In this document: piece after piece, positions 44,584 through 54,392 of the stretch
How the letters are laid out: every line of letters starts with the position of its first letter
Position numbering within the stretch: the first letter of the stretch is position 1
Assembly: GCA_039193195.1 (NCBI GenBank)
Contig: JBCCWS010000037.1
Location: 1-55,051 of the forward strand
DNA length: 55,051 nucleotides
Direction of reading: 5' to 3'
Source of the DNA: Pseudomonadota bacterium
GTDB lineage: Bacteria; Pseudomonadota; Gammaproteobacteria; Steroidobacterales; JBCBZW01
The notes under the pieces: model-generated
Seen by the model: only the letters and a program-made list of their open reading frames with translations
What the model was told of the DNA's origin: nothing
The model's database searches: none
Translations under genes and position numbers: made by a program

Positions 44584-47214
44584 GTGTCTAAAACGAGCCC
44601 GAGCCTTTGGGATGAGTTCCACCGAATTAGAGAAGCCCTAGAAGCGCTCACACCTGCACTGAGGCTTCATGAATTCTCTGCTATCCGCCGACAACAAGCG
44701 GCAGACCCCCGCGTGCTTTCCCTCCTGAGCCTACACTTCGCTATGCCAACCGTTGAACCCGGCGAGCTCGGCCCGAACTCTGGCGACCGAGTAGGCCCCT
44801 ATCTGTTAGGGCAACGACTTGGCAGAGGCGGCATGGGTGTGGTCTACGAATCGATCCAACACCTTGGGGAAGCGAAGCGTCCTGTTGCACTCAAGATCGT
44901 AAACCCGCTCTTCTGGGCGGCCGCCGCTAAGGACGCACGTGAACGATTCGTAGCGGAGACAAATATCCACGCAAAGCTTCAGTACGACGGCCTCGCTCGC
45001 CTCTACGATGTTGGCCAATATCGCGACCCCAGCACTGGAGAACATGCGCCCTACTTGGTTATGGAATTGGTCAGAAACGGGCTCTGCATCATCGACTACG
45101 CGCGCTCCCACAGATTGCCCGTACAGGACAGGCTCAGGTTGATCGAGCGAGCATGTAGAGCTGTTCAACACGCGCACAGTCACCGAGTAATTCACCGCGA
45201 TCTCAAGCCCTCGAACATCCTAGTCGATGGTGACGGTCGCACGTTCGTCGTGGACTTTGGATTGGCCCAGCATGATGACGTCGCATCACTAGCTGGCAAG
45301 GAGTCGGGAACACCCGCCTACATGGCTCCTGAGCAGCTCAACTGCGCGCTTGGCCCAATTGGCGAGAAAGTGGACTCCTATGCGCTCGGCCTTGTCCTTT
45401 ACGAGCTGATGACTGATGAACGCCCAGCACACGTTGACTCTGTACGCGCTCACACCGCGCCACACAAACCCCTCCCCGGGCAGCTAGCGCTCTCCTTGCA
45501 CCAGGCAGAGAGAGGTGCGCTGCGTGAACTGCTGACTCATTCGTTGGCGTTGGCACCGGCGGACAGACCCTCCGTCGGGCGCCTCGCGGATCGTATCGCC
45601 GCACTGATCGAGAGGATCTCGGAACGGGAGCGGGAACGTCCAGGAGACAAGGCACCGCGTAAGTGGGGAGTCTCAATTGTCGTCGCGTTAGCACTCGGCC
45701 TACTGCTGCGCCCCATTGCAGAGTTGACTCAGCAACGCCTCGTATCACGAACAGCAGACTCAACACTAAGCGAGCGCTCAGATTTCAAACTAGCATACGC
45801 AGCAGCGCGGCTGGCCGTCTTGCCCCTGACAAACCTAACTGACGACGATGCAAACGACATACTCACCGATGGCCTTGCGGATGAAGTGCGCTACTCAGTT
45901 ACCGCCGCCAGCGCAGGGGAGATTCTCGTCGTGGACCCCTACTCTTCATCGGTTTTTCATGGGCAAGGGAAGGCGCTCACAGAAGCTCCCAGTATACTCG
46001 GCATCAATTTCGCAGTTACCGGAACCCTTCGCCAAGACCAGCAAAAGTGGCGTGTGCTTTTCACTCTGGTTGACTGTCAGTCAGGCGCGGTGATTTGGAC
46101 ACAGGCATACCAGTACGAGAAAACACAGCAGAGCCTTCTTGCATTGCAGATGGACGTAGGCGCTCGGGTTGCCGACGAGGTGCGCAGCCGTCTAGAGCCT
46201 ACGAAGACGTCTGTCGTCCATACTCACCGCGCACCTGGACGGGAGCATTCCGAGAACTTTGCGGCGTATTCGGAGTACCTTCGAGGGAAAAGCCGCTTCC
46301 AAGACCGTAGTCGACAGGGCCTAGAAGCAGCTCAGAAGCACCTGGAGCACGCCGTCGAACTAGACCCCACCTACGCGTTGGCTTGGCTTTCACTGTCCCG
46401 AGTCTATGGAGTGCTGCACGATTACGGGATCACGGACACATTGGAGATGCGCCAGCGTGCGAGGGACGCCGCAGATCGAGCACTTTGGCTCGCTCCGGGA
46501 TCCGATGCGGCCTGGGCACAGGCGTGCTACCTGCGTCTTGTGCTCTATGAATGGAGCGAGGCGAATCGCTACTGCCCGAAGCTCTTCAACACCGACGCGC
46601 GCACAAGTGAAACTGCAGGAGTCGTCTCTCTCCTGTACCTCATTCAAAAGGACATGGAAAAGGCGGTGCTCTACGCGCAACGTCGCGTAGATCTCGATCC
46701 TTTAAAGCTTGACAACCGAACGGTGCTAGCGCGTGTACTGGCCTTGGCAGGGCGACTCGAAGAAGCGGAAGTGCTCCTACACGGTGTGCTTGCCGAAAAC
46801 GCCAACCAGACGATGGCACACACCGCGCTTGGGCAGATTTACCTTACTACCGGTAGGTTTCAGGAAGCCCTAGTTGAGTTCGAGAAAGAGCCAGTCGACC
46901 TAAGCCGAATTAGCCATCGCGCCATCGCGCTGTCAGCGATTGGCGAAGACTTGGGAGCTGAACGAGCGCTGAGAAAACTAATAGATAAGTTTGGTCTGCG
47001 CGGGAGCTTTCAAATTGCAGAGGTCTATGGATACATCGGCGATTTAGATGGAGCTTTCTACTGGCTAGAAACGGCCCGCCAGGCCAAGGACGGCGGACTC
47101 TTGACGTTACCGTATTCACCGTATCTCAAGTCACTTCGCACCGACAGCCGCTGGGTACCATTCACTGAACGAGCCGGGATCGGAAAGCTGGATTTCTCTG
47201 ACGACATGCTCTAA
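44584..47214 (+). CDS. Membrane Ser/Thr protein kinase with FlgO/TolB-like domain and TPRs
   Basis: 876 residues if started at GTG 44584, which has GGAGG upstream and aligns with the WDEF start of the second kinase; ATG 44566 adds six residues without a clear ribosome site. Hanks kinase about 75-345: GRGGMGVVYE, ALKIVN (lysine), VIHRDLKPSNILVD, VVDFGLAQ and GTPAYMAPEQL, with all catalytic residues present. One membrane helix near 362-382 (SIVVALALGLLL) places the rest outside the cytosol. Residues about 400-545 (LAVLPLTNLTDDD, VTGTLRQD, VIWTQAYQYE) match the TolB-like domain common in adenylate cyclases and kinases. TPRs cover 560-860. Sensor kinase; ligand unknown. Tail-to-tail with the next kinase gene. 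Confidence 0.92.
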   Translation: MSKTSPSLWDEFHRIREALEALTPALRLHEFSAIRRQQAADPRVLSLLSLHFAMPTVEPGELGPNSGDRVGPYLLGQRLGRGGMGVVYESIQHLGEAKRPVALKIVNPLFWAAAAKDARERFVAETNIHAKLQYDGLARLYDVGQYRDPSTGEHAPYLVMELVRNGLCIIDYARSHRLPVQDRLRLIERACRAVQHAHSHRVIHRDLKPSNILVDGDGRTFVVDFGLAQHDDVASLAGKESGTPAYMAPEQLNCALGPIGEKVDSYALGLVLYELMTDERPAHVDSVRAHTAPHKPLPGQLALSLHQAERGALRELLTHSLALAPADRPSVGRLADRIAALIERISERERERPGDKAPRKWGVSIVVALALGLLLRPIAELTQQRLVSRTADSTLSERSDFKLAYAAARLAVLPLTNLTDDDANDILTDGLADEVRYSVTAASAGEILVVDPYSSSVFHGQGKALTEAPSILGINFAVTGTLRQDQQKWRVLFTLVDCQSGAVIWTQAYQYEKTQQSLLALQMDVGARVADEVRSRLEPTKTSVVHTHRAPGREHSENFAAYSEYLRGKSRFQDRSRQGLEAAQKHLEHAVELDPTYALAWLSLSRVYGVLHDYGITDTLEMRQRARDAADRALWLAPGSDAAWAQACYLRLVLYEWSEANRYCPKLFNTDARTSETAGVVSLLYLIQKDMEKAVLYAQRRVDLDPLKLDNRTVLARVLALAGRLEEAEVLLHGVLAENANQTMAHTALGQIYLTTGRFQEALVEFEKEPVDLSRISHRAIALSAIGEDLGAERALRKLIDKFGLRGSFQIAEVYGYIGDLDGAFYWLETARQAKDGGLLTLPYSPYLKSLRTDSRWVPFTERAGIGKLDFSDDML

Positions 47215-47466
47215 TCCTAGGCCCGTGGAAAGCATACTTGTGAGAGCCCATGATCCGCGAGAATGAGCTAGCACTTGATCACCGTCCCGTCATCGCAAGA
47301 CATAGCTTGCTTCGGCAACCAGCTCACCTCATCTCGTGGAGTTTCACAGACCACCAGGCTGTGTCAAAGCATGATCGCCAGGAAAGACGTGACGTACTCG
47401 TAGCACCTGGCAACTCGGAGGGAGTGGTTAGGACCTGGCAGCGAATGCCCTGGCCCGCGGCTCGGG

Positions 47467-50400
47467 CTAATCGAGTGGCGCTTCGAGGCGGCCAGGTTGG
47501 CTCCTAGCTAACTCATCTATTCGCCTCTGCAGAGAGCCGAGTTCTTCCTCGAAATAGTTTCGATGCCAAAGCTGCTGCTGCGCGCGATAGACGTCCCACG
47601 CCGCCTCCAACGCCACCTTGGCATCCTGAAGCCACTCGATGCTGTGTTCGCGCTCCCCAAGCAGGCGCAGGGCGCTGCCGGAGCCCGCCTGCGTTGCCGC
47701 CCAATCCAGCGGTGCCCTATCGCGAGTGTAATACCGGCGCGCTTCCCTGAACGCCGCCAAGGCTTTGAAGAGACGGTCGGTTCCAAGCTCGTGTTGGGCA
47801 GCCACCAAGAGCGAGGCTGCCAAGCTGCTCTGAATCTGTGCCCTTAGCTCCGACGGTTCTGCAGGCGAGCAGTGGGCCAGCGCTTGTTGGCTCGCATATA
47901 CCGCACTTTCGGCCGTCTCGAAGCGGTCGTCGCGTTGCGCAAGCACAAGAAGAGCGTCTCCAATACTCTTGTGCGTCTTTGCCAGCTCCATGCTCACCTG
48001 TGGGCTAGAGGCTTCAGGCGTCTCGTTGACCATATCTTCGAGCGTGAGCACCGCAAACAGTGAACCCGAAGCAACATCAGAGTACAGCGCGACAGCCCTC
48101 TCGTACGCATCGAGGGCTGCCTCGAGGAACTCGTTGCCAGGCCCGCGCAAACCCAACGCCAATAGCGCCGCCCCCAAGCCCCGCTCTAGTTGTGCGTGCA
48201 ACAGCAACGCGTTCTGGTTCCAACGCACGCCGGAAGACTGGATCTCGGCAATTGCACGCTGGTATCGCAGCACTGCGTCGTCCAGGGACGCGGTCCCGCT
48301 CTCTCGCTGCCCGAGCATCAGCAGCACCGTTGCCAGTCTTGCCTGTAAGGCCGCCGAAACCAAGGGCGTCACGTACGGCTCCAAGCCGTGCAGCTCCTCG
48401 AGCGCTTCCCAAAAGGCGATCTTGGCCTCCTCGAGAAGTGCCACATCCCCTTCCAAGGCACCGAGCGCCAGCAGCGCATCGCCTCGCCGCTTCGAGCTCA
48501 GGCGCCAGCTGAGTTCAGGTGTCGCGTGAGCGAAAGCTCGTCGATACGCCTCGACGCCCCTGCGCAAGCTAGCCACGTCGCCCGTGATCGACCCGAGCCG
48601 ATAGAACGCATCTCCAAGCTCGGCCTGGGCGACGGTCCATTCCGCCGAGCCGGGCACGGATAGGTCGACGGCCGCCTCGGCAGACTCCGCCGCTTCTTCG
48701 AGCAGCGCAGTGCCTTCGCTTCCCTCCTCCCCTAGGAACGCCCGCAAGTCTGTAGCCGGAGGCAGTGATACGAGAGCATCATTACCCTGAGGGAACGCCA
48801 GCGGTTGTAGCTCCGTGCGCAGCTGAGAACCATGGCCAGAGAAATGGATCGTGTCGATGGTGTTCAAGAACCTTGTGAAGGCTCGACGAGTAAGTGCATC
48901 CGCAACGGCCGCCTGCGTGATCGCGAGGTCTTGCGGGCTCCAATTCGACGCATTCGCTGCGAGCTGACGCTTCACCTGGGCTACGTACGGCTGCAGGTAG
49001 TCGAACTCGCTTCCCCCACGAAGACTCCAAAACCGATCGTGCTCCGCGGCCACTGCAAGCTTCAGCACGGCCTCGAAGTGCTCCCAGAACAAACCTGGAA
49101 GCTGGTAGCTTTCTACGCGATCCTCCACCGCGTACTGATTCGGCCCCTGCGCAGGTGCGTCCCGCCTGGAGAAGAACAGCAGAGGTTTGCCGGTGCCCTG
49201 CCGGTCACTGGAGCCACCTACGATTCCGCCCCAAATAACCACGGACGCGTCCGAAGCCAGCAAGAACTGTTGCGCCGTGCCGTGTCCCGTCCGCTCTGCA
49301 GCCCCTTCGAAGACGGGAATGGTGCGGCGAATCGGCAACACCTGCAGACGCTTGTCGGCAACTTCGAGCCCTTTCTGCTGCAGGGCTACTTCGATCTGCT
49401 TCTTGAACCAACCGCCTTCATCGCCCTGAAGATCGGCGACCATGACCGTGAGCCGATTGGGATCGGCCTTGGGGAGCGGTGCGTCGCCCGCGGGCGGAGC
49501 GTTTTGCGACAGTTGCACCCAGGCGCCAAGCACTAGCGCAAGCATACCTAGCGCAACAGTAAGCCTCAGGGCGCCTGTCCGACGGCGATCTCGTGCACCA
49601 TTGTCGCTGTCGTTGCTTCGTTCGCCCGTGGGACTCGGAACTTGGCAATGGGTCACGCCCGCATCGAGCAGACATTGAACCTTGTTGGCAAGCGCGCGCA
49701 CGGTGAGCCGTGTCGCCGGGACCTTGGTCATGGCAGCGCCGATGATGGCATCCATCTCGTCAACCACCTGCGATGTGCAGGCTGCCATCAATCCGCGCTT
49801 GCGTGTTGAGGGAGCAACAGATGCAACTATGGTCCGCCTCAGCGCCTCGAAAGAACGATCGAACTCCACATGGTACGGGAGTTCGTCGGTGACCAGCTCA
49901 TACAAGAGCACACCAAGGGCGTACGTATCCGACCTATCGGTGACCTCTCCGAAGTCCGTGGATATTTGCTCGGGACTCATGTAGGAGGGCGTCCCGGCTG
50001 CCAATAGCGCCCCGCCGGGCGACAAGGCACCGCAGGATTGCGCGAGTCCAAAATCGATGACCCAGGGATTGCCATCACTCGAGACGAGAATGTTGTCGGG
50101 TTTCAGGTCACGATGCACCACGCGATGATCGTGAGTATGTTGGATGGCATTACAAACCACACGGAAGAGCTGTAGACGCTCGTGAAGCTCCAGAGCGTTG
50201 TCGCGAACGTACCGCGTGAGCGGTACGGCACCGCGAATCAACTCCATTACAAGGTAGGGAACCTCGTGATTCTCTGGTGGGGCGAAGTAGGTGCCAGTCG
50301 CGTACAGCCGTGAGATCCCAGCGAACTGCAGAGGCGCCTGAGCCTGCACCTCCTTGTCCAAGCTGTCGCGGAACAGCCCTCCTGCGATCGCGCATAGCTC

Positions 50401-50715
50401 AGGCTTCAAGAACTTGACGGCTACGCGACGAGTGGCGCCTTGCAAATGCTGATCTGCTTCGAACACCACGCCCATGCCGCCGCTGCCGATACGTTGGCGC
50501 AACGTCAGGTCGTTCAGCCGGTCTCCGGGCTGCGGGGTGTCCGCGTCGCACTGGGCCAGGGCGAGGTAGGTGACGAGCATCGACTTGAGCCACTGCTCGC
50601 TATCGCGATACTGGCGCTGCGCCAGGGCGCTGCGGCGCTGGTCGCTGGGCAGCTGCTTTAACGCCTCCAGCTCGCAGAAGAACTCATCCCATTGCTGTGA
50701 GCTTGGTTGCTTCAT
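47467..50715 (-). CDS. Membrane Ser/Thr protein kinase with TPR extracytoplasmic region
   Basis: 1082 residues from ATG 50715, chosen by alignment with the WDEF start of the other kinase; no strong ribosome site is seen, and a TTG frame reaches 50814. Hanks kinase: GSGGMGVVFEAD near 77, AVKFLKP, VVHRDLKPDNIL near 199, VIDFGLAQ near 220 and GTPSYMSPEQ, catalytically complete. One membrane helix near 380-400 (LTVALGMLALVLGAWVQLS). Next comes a domain of about 250 residues (RLTVMVADLQGDEGGWFKKQ, ASVVIWGGIVGG, FSRRDAP) related in placement to the TolB-like domain of the other kinase, then degenerate TPRs to the end. Family knowledge: often regulated by and encoded with ECF sigma factors such as the one at 54393. 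Target unknown. Confidence 0.92.
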   Translation of the reverse strand: MKQPSSQQWDEFFCELEALKQLPSDQRRSALAQRQYRDSEQWLKSMLVTYLALAQCDADTPQPGDRLNDLTLRQRIGSGGMGVVFEADQHLQGATRRVAVKFLKPELCAIAGGLFRDSLDKEVQAQAPLQFAGISRLYATGTYFAPPENHEVPYLVMELIRGAVPLTRYVRDNALELHERLQLFRVVCNAIQHTHDHRVVHRDLKPDNILVSSDGNPWVIDFGLAQSCGALSPGGALLAAGTPSYMSPEQISTDFGEVTDRSDTYALGVLLYELVTDELPYHVEFDRSFEALRRTIVASVAPSTRKRGLMAACTSQVVDEMDAIIGAAMTKVPATRLTVRALANKVQCLLDAGVTHCQVPSPTGERSNDSDNGARDRRRTGALRLTVALGMLALVLGAWVQLSQNAPPAGDAPLPKADPNRLTVMVADLQGDEGGWFKKQIEVALQQKGLEVADKRLQVLPIRRTIPVFEGAAERTGHGTAQQFLLASDASVVIWGGIVGGSSDRQGTGKPLLFFSRRDAPAQGPNQYAVEDRVESYQLPGLFWEHFEAVLKLAVAAEHDRFWSLRGGSEFDYLQPYVAQVKRQLAANASNWSPQDLAITQAAVADALTRRAFTRFLNTIDTIHFSGHGSQLRTELQPLAFPQGNDALVSLPPATDLRAFLGEEGSEGTALLEEAAESAEAAVDLSVPGSAEWTVAQAELGDAFYRLGSITGDVASLRRGVEAYRRAFAHATPELSWRLSSKRRGDALLALGALEGDVALLEEAKIAFWEALEELHGLEPYVTPLVSAALQARLATVLLMLGQRESGTASLDDAVLRYQRAIAEIQSSGVRWNQNALLLHAQLERGLGAALLALGLRGPGNEFLEAALDAYERAVALYSDVASGSLFAVLTLEDMVNETPEASSPQVSMELAKTHKSIGDALLVLAQRDDRFETAESAVYASQQALAHCSPAEPSELRAQIQSSLAASLLVAAQHELGTDRLFKALAAFREARRYYTRDRAPLDWAATQAGSGSALRLLGEREHSIEWLQDAKVALEAAWDVYRAQQQLWHRNYFEEELGSLQRRIDELARSQPGRLEAPLD

Positions 50716-51560
50716 CGTGGCGATAGGTGTGCCGGGGTAGGAGCCGTCTGGTAGCCAACGAAGGCAGGGCTCGACGCGCCGCGCGCAAGCCACAGCACTC
50801 AGCCGATCGCCCAACTCGAACAGTGAGGCGCCAGCAAGTACGGCTGTTGCACTGCTGAACAGTTCTCGTTCTACGCCGAGCCTGGCCGCTTCCGCAGTAG
50901 GCGCAAACCCAGAGTAGAACCCCGCGCAGACGACCTTCGCAATAGCTGCCTATCATTCTCGCTACTTCGAAGACGCGTAACTGACCTCCACCCTCAGGAG
51001 TAAGGATCGTCTTTGTACGTGCAGCTAGAAGGGCCGGGCGAACTCCCCAGGCGTTCTTGTATGTCGCGTAGAGCGATTTGTAGCAGCAGCCGCGTACTTC
51101 AGTGCTACTCCCCTTGGAGCGGCGCGGTCCCAGCGCTCGCCCACGGCATCGCACTCTCGCTTTGACTAACCTGGGACTTGGCGCCTCCAGCACGCGGGCG
51201 TGGTGATGAAGGTAAATCGGCTCGACGGCTTGGTCCATCCACCCACGGTCACCTGCGCTGGCCGTCCGCTTGCTTGAAGAGTATGGAGATCTGCCCTTGG
51301 ATCGGACCAGCGGCGGCTTTGCATGCGGCACACAACGAGAGCGAACCCCAGCCCTTGATCATCAACGGCAGCGCCTCCCTTGCCCGCGGATCGTCATCTG
51401 CCATTTCCGGCAAGGCCTCAATCGCCTCTAGCACTCAGCCGAGCGCATGCTCGGTGTCGATTGGCTCCGAGCCGTCCGTACCGATCAAGAAGACCCGCGA
51501 GCCACACAGACCATCGGTTTCGCGGCTGGAACACAAAACCGAACCAACCCGGGAGTAGCC
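50716..51560. other. Divergent intergenic region, kinase versus FG-GAP gene
   Basis: About 845 bp. No supported gene. Two abutting in-frame minus-strand ORFs (51249-51434 and 51435-51620, separated by one TGA) look slightly protein-like (LEAIEALPEMADDDPRAREA) but have no family, and the second overlaps the start of the FG-GAP gene. Promoters for both flanking genes must lie here. Confidence 0.35.
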
Positions 51561-53294
51561 ATGATAGGAAGCGGAGCCTCTCTCGTACAGGCCGTGCGCC
51601 GCGCCGTCGTCAACGTTCAACGGCCCGGTGCCCTCACCGGCATGCTGTGCACCGCCGTGCTCGCCTCAGCGCAGGCCCAGGAACCCTACGTCCCCCTGGT
51701 CGGCCTCTCCAGCGGCTTCGGCGGCGACGGCTCCCAGGGCTTCGTCCTGCGCGACTTTCGTAATCAGTCACTCGGCGTGGTCGTCACGAGCCTCGGCGAC
51801 ATCAACGCCGATGGCATTGACGACATCGCCGTCGCCCAGGAACAAGGCGAGGCTTATGTTCTGTATGGCCGCGATGTCCCGGGTGGCGATGCATTCGGAT
51901 CTGACTTGAACGTCGCCTCCCTGGGCATCTCATCGGATGGCACGCGGGGCTTCGCCATCACCTATCCCCGGCGCTACGCGCGGCGCTTGGAGGTGGTCGT
52001 TTCAGGCATCGGCGATGCCAACAACGACGGGATCGATGACGTGGCCGTTGGCTACCGCGAGGCGAGTCCGAACGAGATCAGCCGAGCCGGTGAGGTCTTC
52101 GTGGTTTACGGGCGAGACGGCGGCAACGAGCCAGCCTTCCCACCGCTTTTCTTCGTCGACACGCTGTTCCCTGCCGCCGGAGCCGACGGCAGCGAGGGCT
52201 TCGTGGTGCGTGGCTTCGTGCAAAGCGCTGGCCTAGGCGAAGGCATCAGCAATGCCGTCGACCTGAATGCCGATGGCATCAATGATCTTGTAGTCGCCGG
52301 CCGGCAGGATACGGACCGCTACGTGCTCTTCGGCCGCGATAGCACGGCCGGGGACACCTTCGCACCGGTAGAGTCGCTGAAGGCACTGTTGCCCGAAGAA
52401 GGCGGCGACGGCTCGCGAGGCATGGTGCTCGCCAACGACCTTTTCGGTCAACCAACGCTAGCGAACGCAGGCGACTTCAACGGCGACGGAGTGGAAGACC
52501 TATTAGTGGGCAGCGCCACCACGGAAGATGGCACCACGGGGGGTGTCTATCTCGTCTACGGCCGCAACGCCGAAGCGCAAGACGGTTTCCCGGCCGTCTT
52601 CGACCTTACGCAGCTGCGCCAAGCGAACGGTGGCGATGGGTCAGACGGTATCGTGTTCTTCAGCACCGGCGACAATGACTCGATTCCCGAAGGACTGGCT
52701 GGCATCGGTGACCTCAACGGCGATGGCCTGGACGACATCGTGATCGGCGACGCCTTCGTGCGAGGACGCGAAGGCTCAGCGTACGTCGTGTACGGCCAGA
52801 GTGATCCCGGCGCCCTCCCGGCCAGCATGGACGTGGAGTCCCTGCGCGCAGGCGATGGCACCTTGGGCTTCATCCTGGACGGCATCGAGGCGATCGACGA
52901 GTTCGGCGCCGCAGCCGCCGGCATTGACGATGTCAACGGCGACGGCATCGACGACATGCTCATTGGCGCCCCCAACGCGGAGAGTTACGACCGCCGCTTC
53001 GGCGTGGGTAACGCCTACGTGATCTACGGTCGCGATACGGCCGTAGATGGCAACTATCCCCCCGTCACCGATGTGCTGAGCCTGCTGGAAGTACAGGGTG
53101 GCGACGGCAGCTTCGGTACGGTGTTCGCGGGCGCCGGCTCCAACGACTACGCGGGCACGTCCGTGAGCCCTGCGGGCGATATCAACAATGACGGCGTGGC
53201 GGACTTCATCATCAGCGCGCCGCAGACCTCGCCGAATACTCAAGAGCCCGGCCAGGCGTACACTGTGTACGGGACGGCGCCTGAAGCGGAATAG
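51561..53294 (+). CDS. Exported FG-GAP/integrin-alpha-like beta-propeller protein
   Basis: 577 residues from ATG 51561 (GGGAG 6-9 nt upstream). The signal peptide ends near 40 (MLCTAVLASAQAQ). Seven or eight FG-GAP blades of about 70 residues fill the rest. Each has a Ca loop (DINADGIDDIAV, DANNDGIDDVAV, DLNADGINDLVV, DFNGDGVEDLLV, DLNGDGLDDIVI, DVNGDGIDDMLI, DINNDGVADFII) and an EAYVLYGRD/VYVVYG strand; GGDGSxGxVF links blades. The N-terminal half closely resembles the propeller of 23493-25934 but lacks its Cys modules. By analogy with integrin propellers, a Ca-stabilised binding surface is expected; the partner is unknown. Confidence 0.85.
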   Translation: MIGSGASLVQAVRRAVVNVQRPGALTGMLCTAVLASAQAQEPYVPLVGLSSGFGGDGSQGFVLRDFRNQSLGVVVTSLGDINADGIDDIAVAQEQGEAYVLYGRDVPGGDAFGSDLNVASLGISSDGTRGFAITYPRRYARRLEVVVSGIGDANNDGIDDVAVGYREASPNEISRAGEVFVVYGRDGGNEPAFPPLFFVDTLFPAAGADGSEGFVVRGFVQSAGLGEGISNAVDLNADGINDLVVAGRQDTDRYVLFGRDSTAGDTFAPVESLKALLPEEGGDGSRGMVLANDLFGQPTLANAGDFNGDGVEDLLVGSATTEDGTTGGVYLVYGRNAEAQDGFPAVFDLTQLRQANGGDGSDGIVFFSTGDNDSIPEGLAGIGDLNGDGLDDIVIGDAFVRGREGSAYVVYGQSDPGALPASMDVESLRAGDGTLGFILDGIEAIDEFGAAAAGIDDVNGDGIDDMLIGAPNAESYDRRFGVGNAYVIYGRDTAVDGNYPPVTDVLSLLEVQGGDGSFGTVFAGAGSNDYAGTSVSPAGDINNDGVADFIISAPQTSPNTQEPGQAYTVYGTAPEAE

Positions 53295-53429
53295 CTGGTC
53301 GGCGGTGCGTTGGCGCGGATGCCTGAGGAGCGCAGGGCGATCGCCTGCACGTAGCGACCGCAGGAAGGCGGCAACACCCGCGCACCCTCGAAGAAATTTC
53401 CGGAAGCGTTAGTACTACCACGTAGCGTC

Positions 53430-53560
53430 AGACTGAACGGCCCGCGAAAGACGACACCGACGCTGCCATCGCAGCCGTACTCGGCGAGTAAGGCGTTGAA
53501 GTCCGCACTTCCCGGGAAGCCTCCGGCGCGGCTGACAACAAGTAGCGCACCGCCGATGTT
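53430..53560 (-). pseudogene. Antisense-facing FG-GAP gene scrap
   Basis: The minus-strand frame reads NIGGALLVVSRAGGFPGSAD, then FNALLAEYGCDGSVGVVFRG. This is the end of an FG-GAP blade and the linker of the type seen in the two intact genes (VVYGRAGGF, LF-x-E-x-GGDG-x-G-x-V). There is no start or Ca loop in this frame. The frame runs on without family signal into the 3' end of the 51561 gene. A relic of another propeller gene is the best reading. Confidence 0.5.
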
Positions 53561-53692
53561 GCGATTGCCGCACCAACGAGGGCCCCGAGGACTGATTTGA
53601 CGTGCATGGCTAGTGTCCTATGGACAACCCCGAGCTTGACCCTCGCGACGTACCGTTGGTGGGGTGATGCCCGCCACGTCCTGGAGACACTG

Positions 53693-54262
53693 TCAGCACC
53701 TCGCTCCGAACACTTTGACGACGCTACAACCCGCCTCTTCGACAGCTTTACCCGTGTCACTGACAAGACGCTCGGTATTGCGCAGCATTCGCTTCGGATC
53801 GCTGATCGTCCGGGCCCCGCTATGAACCTCGCGCCAGCTGTCGTGGCCCAGACGTTCCAAGCGCTTATCGATATTCTTCGGATCCTTCAGCGTCTCGTAG
53901 GTCCATTCGGCCGCTTCAACGGGATCAGGCACGTCGACGCCGACGATCCGTCCTGCCACGTAGGCTCCCGCGTAGGCGGCCACGCCTCCCTTCGCGTAGC
54001 GTGCCGCCTTGCGCACTCTTGTGGAAGGCACGCGGGTCTTTCCTGGTTGCGGGCGCCCCACGCGATCGAGCGTGCGCAGGTACTGCTCTCGCTTTCGCGC
54101 GTGGCGGGCGACGTCGCCGCGCTGACGCATCTCGAAGCGAGTCTGCTGCCCGAGCGAACGTTGAAAGCTCTGCTCGGCGGGACTCAGTTCGGCGTGGACG
54201 GCGCCAGCGGGGGCCAGCGCGAGGATCAAGTAGGCGACGACGATGAGGTTCTTGGGGCTCAT
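53693..54262 (-). CDS. Small exported protein of unknown function
   Basis: 189 residues from ATG 54262, with AAGGAG 7 nt upstream and a clear signal peptide (MSPKNLIVVAYLILALAPAG to VHAE). The mature part is basic and helical at first (RFEMRQRGDVARHARKREQY), then has a small hydrophobic stretch (GGVAAYAGAYVAGRIVG), a charged segment (DPKNIDKRLERLGHDSW) and two C-terminal cysteines (GCSVVKVFGARC). No family recognised. It is divergent from the ECF sigma gene 130 bp away, so joint regulation is possible. An overlapping plus-strand frame of 362 codons is a shadow. Confidence 0.75.
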   Translation of the reverse strand: MSPKNLIVVAYLILALAPAGAVHAELSPAEQSFQRSLGQQTRFEMRQRGDVARHARKREQYLRTLDRVGRPQPGKTRVPSTRVRKAARYAKGGVAAYAGAYVAGRIVGVDVPDPVEAAEWTYETLKDPKNIDKRLERLGHDSWREVHSGARTISDPKRMLRNTERLVSDTGKAVEEAGCSVVKVFGARC

Positions 54263-54392
54263 GAGGGCTCCTTGACAAGAGGTTGTTTGCTGTTCTGTGC
54301 TTACCCCCTAAAGAGCGTCGTGCAGCAACGAATCGTTCGGCGATACCGGCTGCCCCGCACCGATGCTCACCCTGACGAGCCTAGGAACGGAT

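Noticed and set aside
51249-51620. Two in-frame minus-strand ORFs separated by a single TGA, suggesting read-through or selenocysteine
   Set aside because: No family, no conserved context around the TGA, and overlap with the start of the FG-GAP gene; most likely chance.
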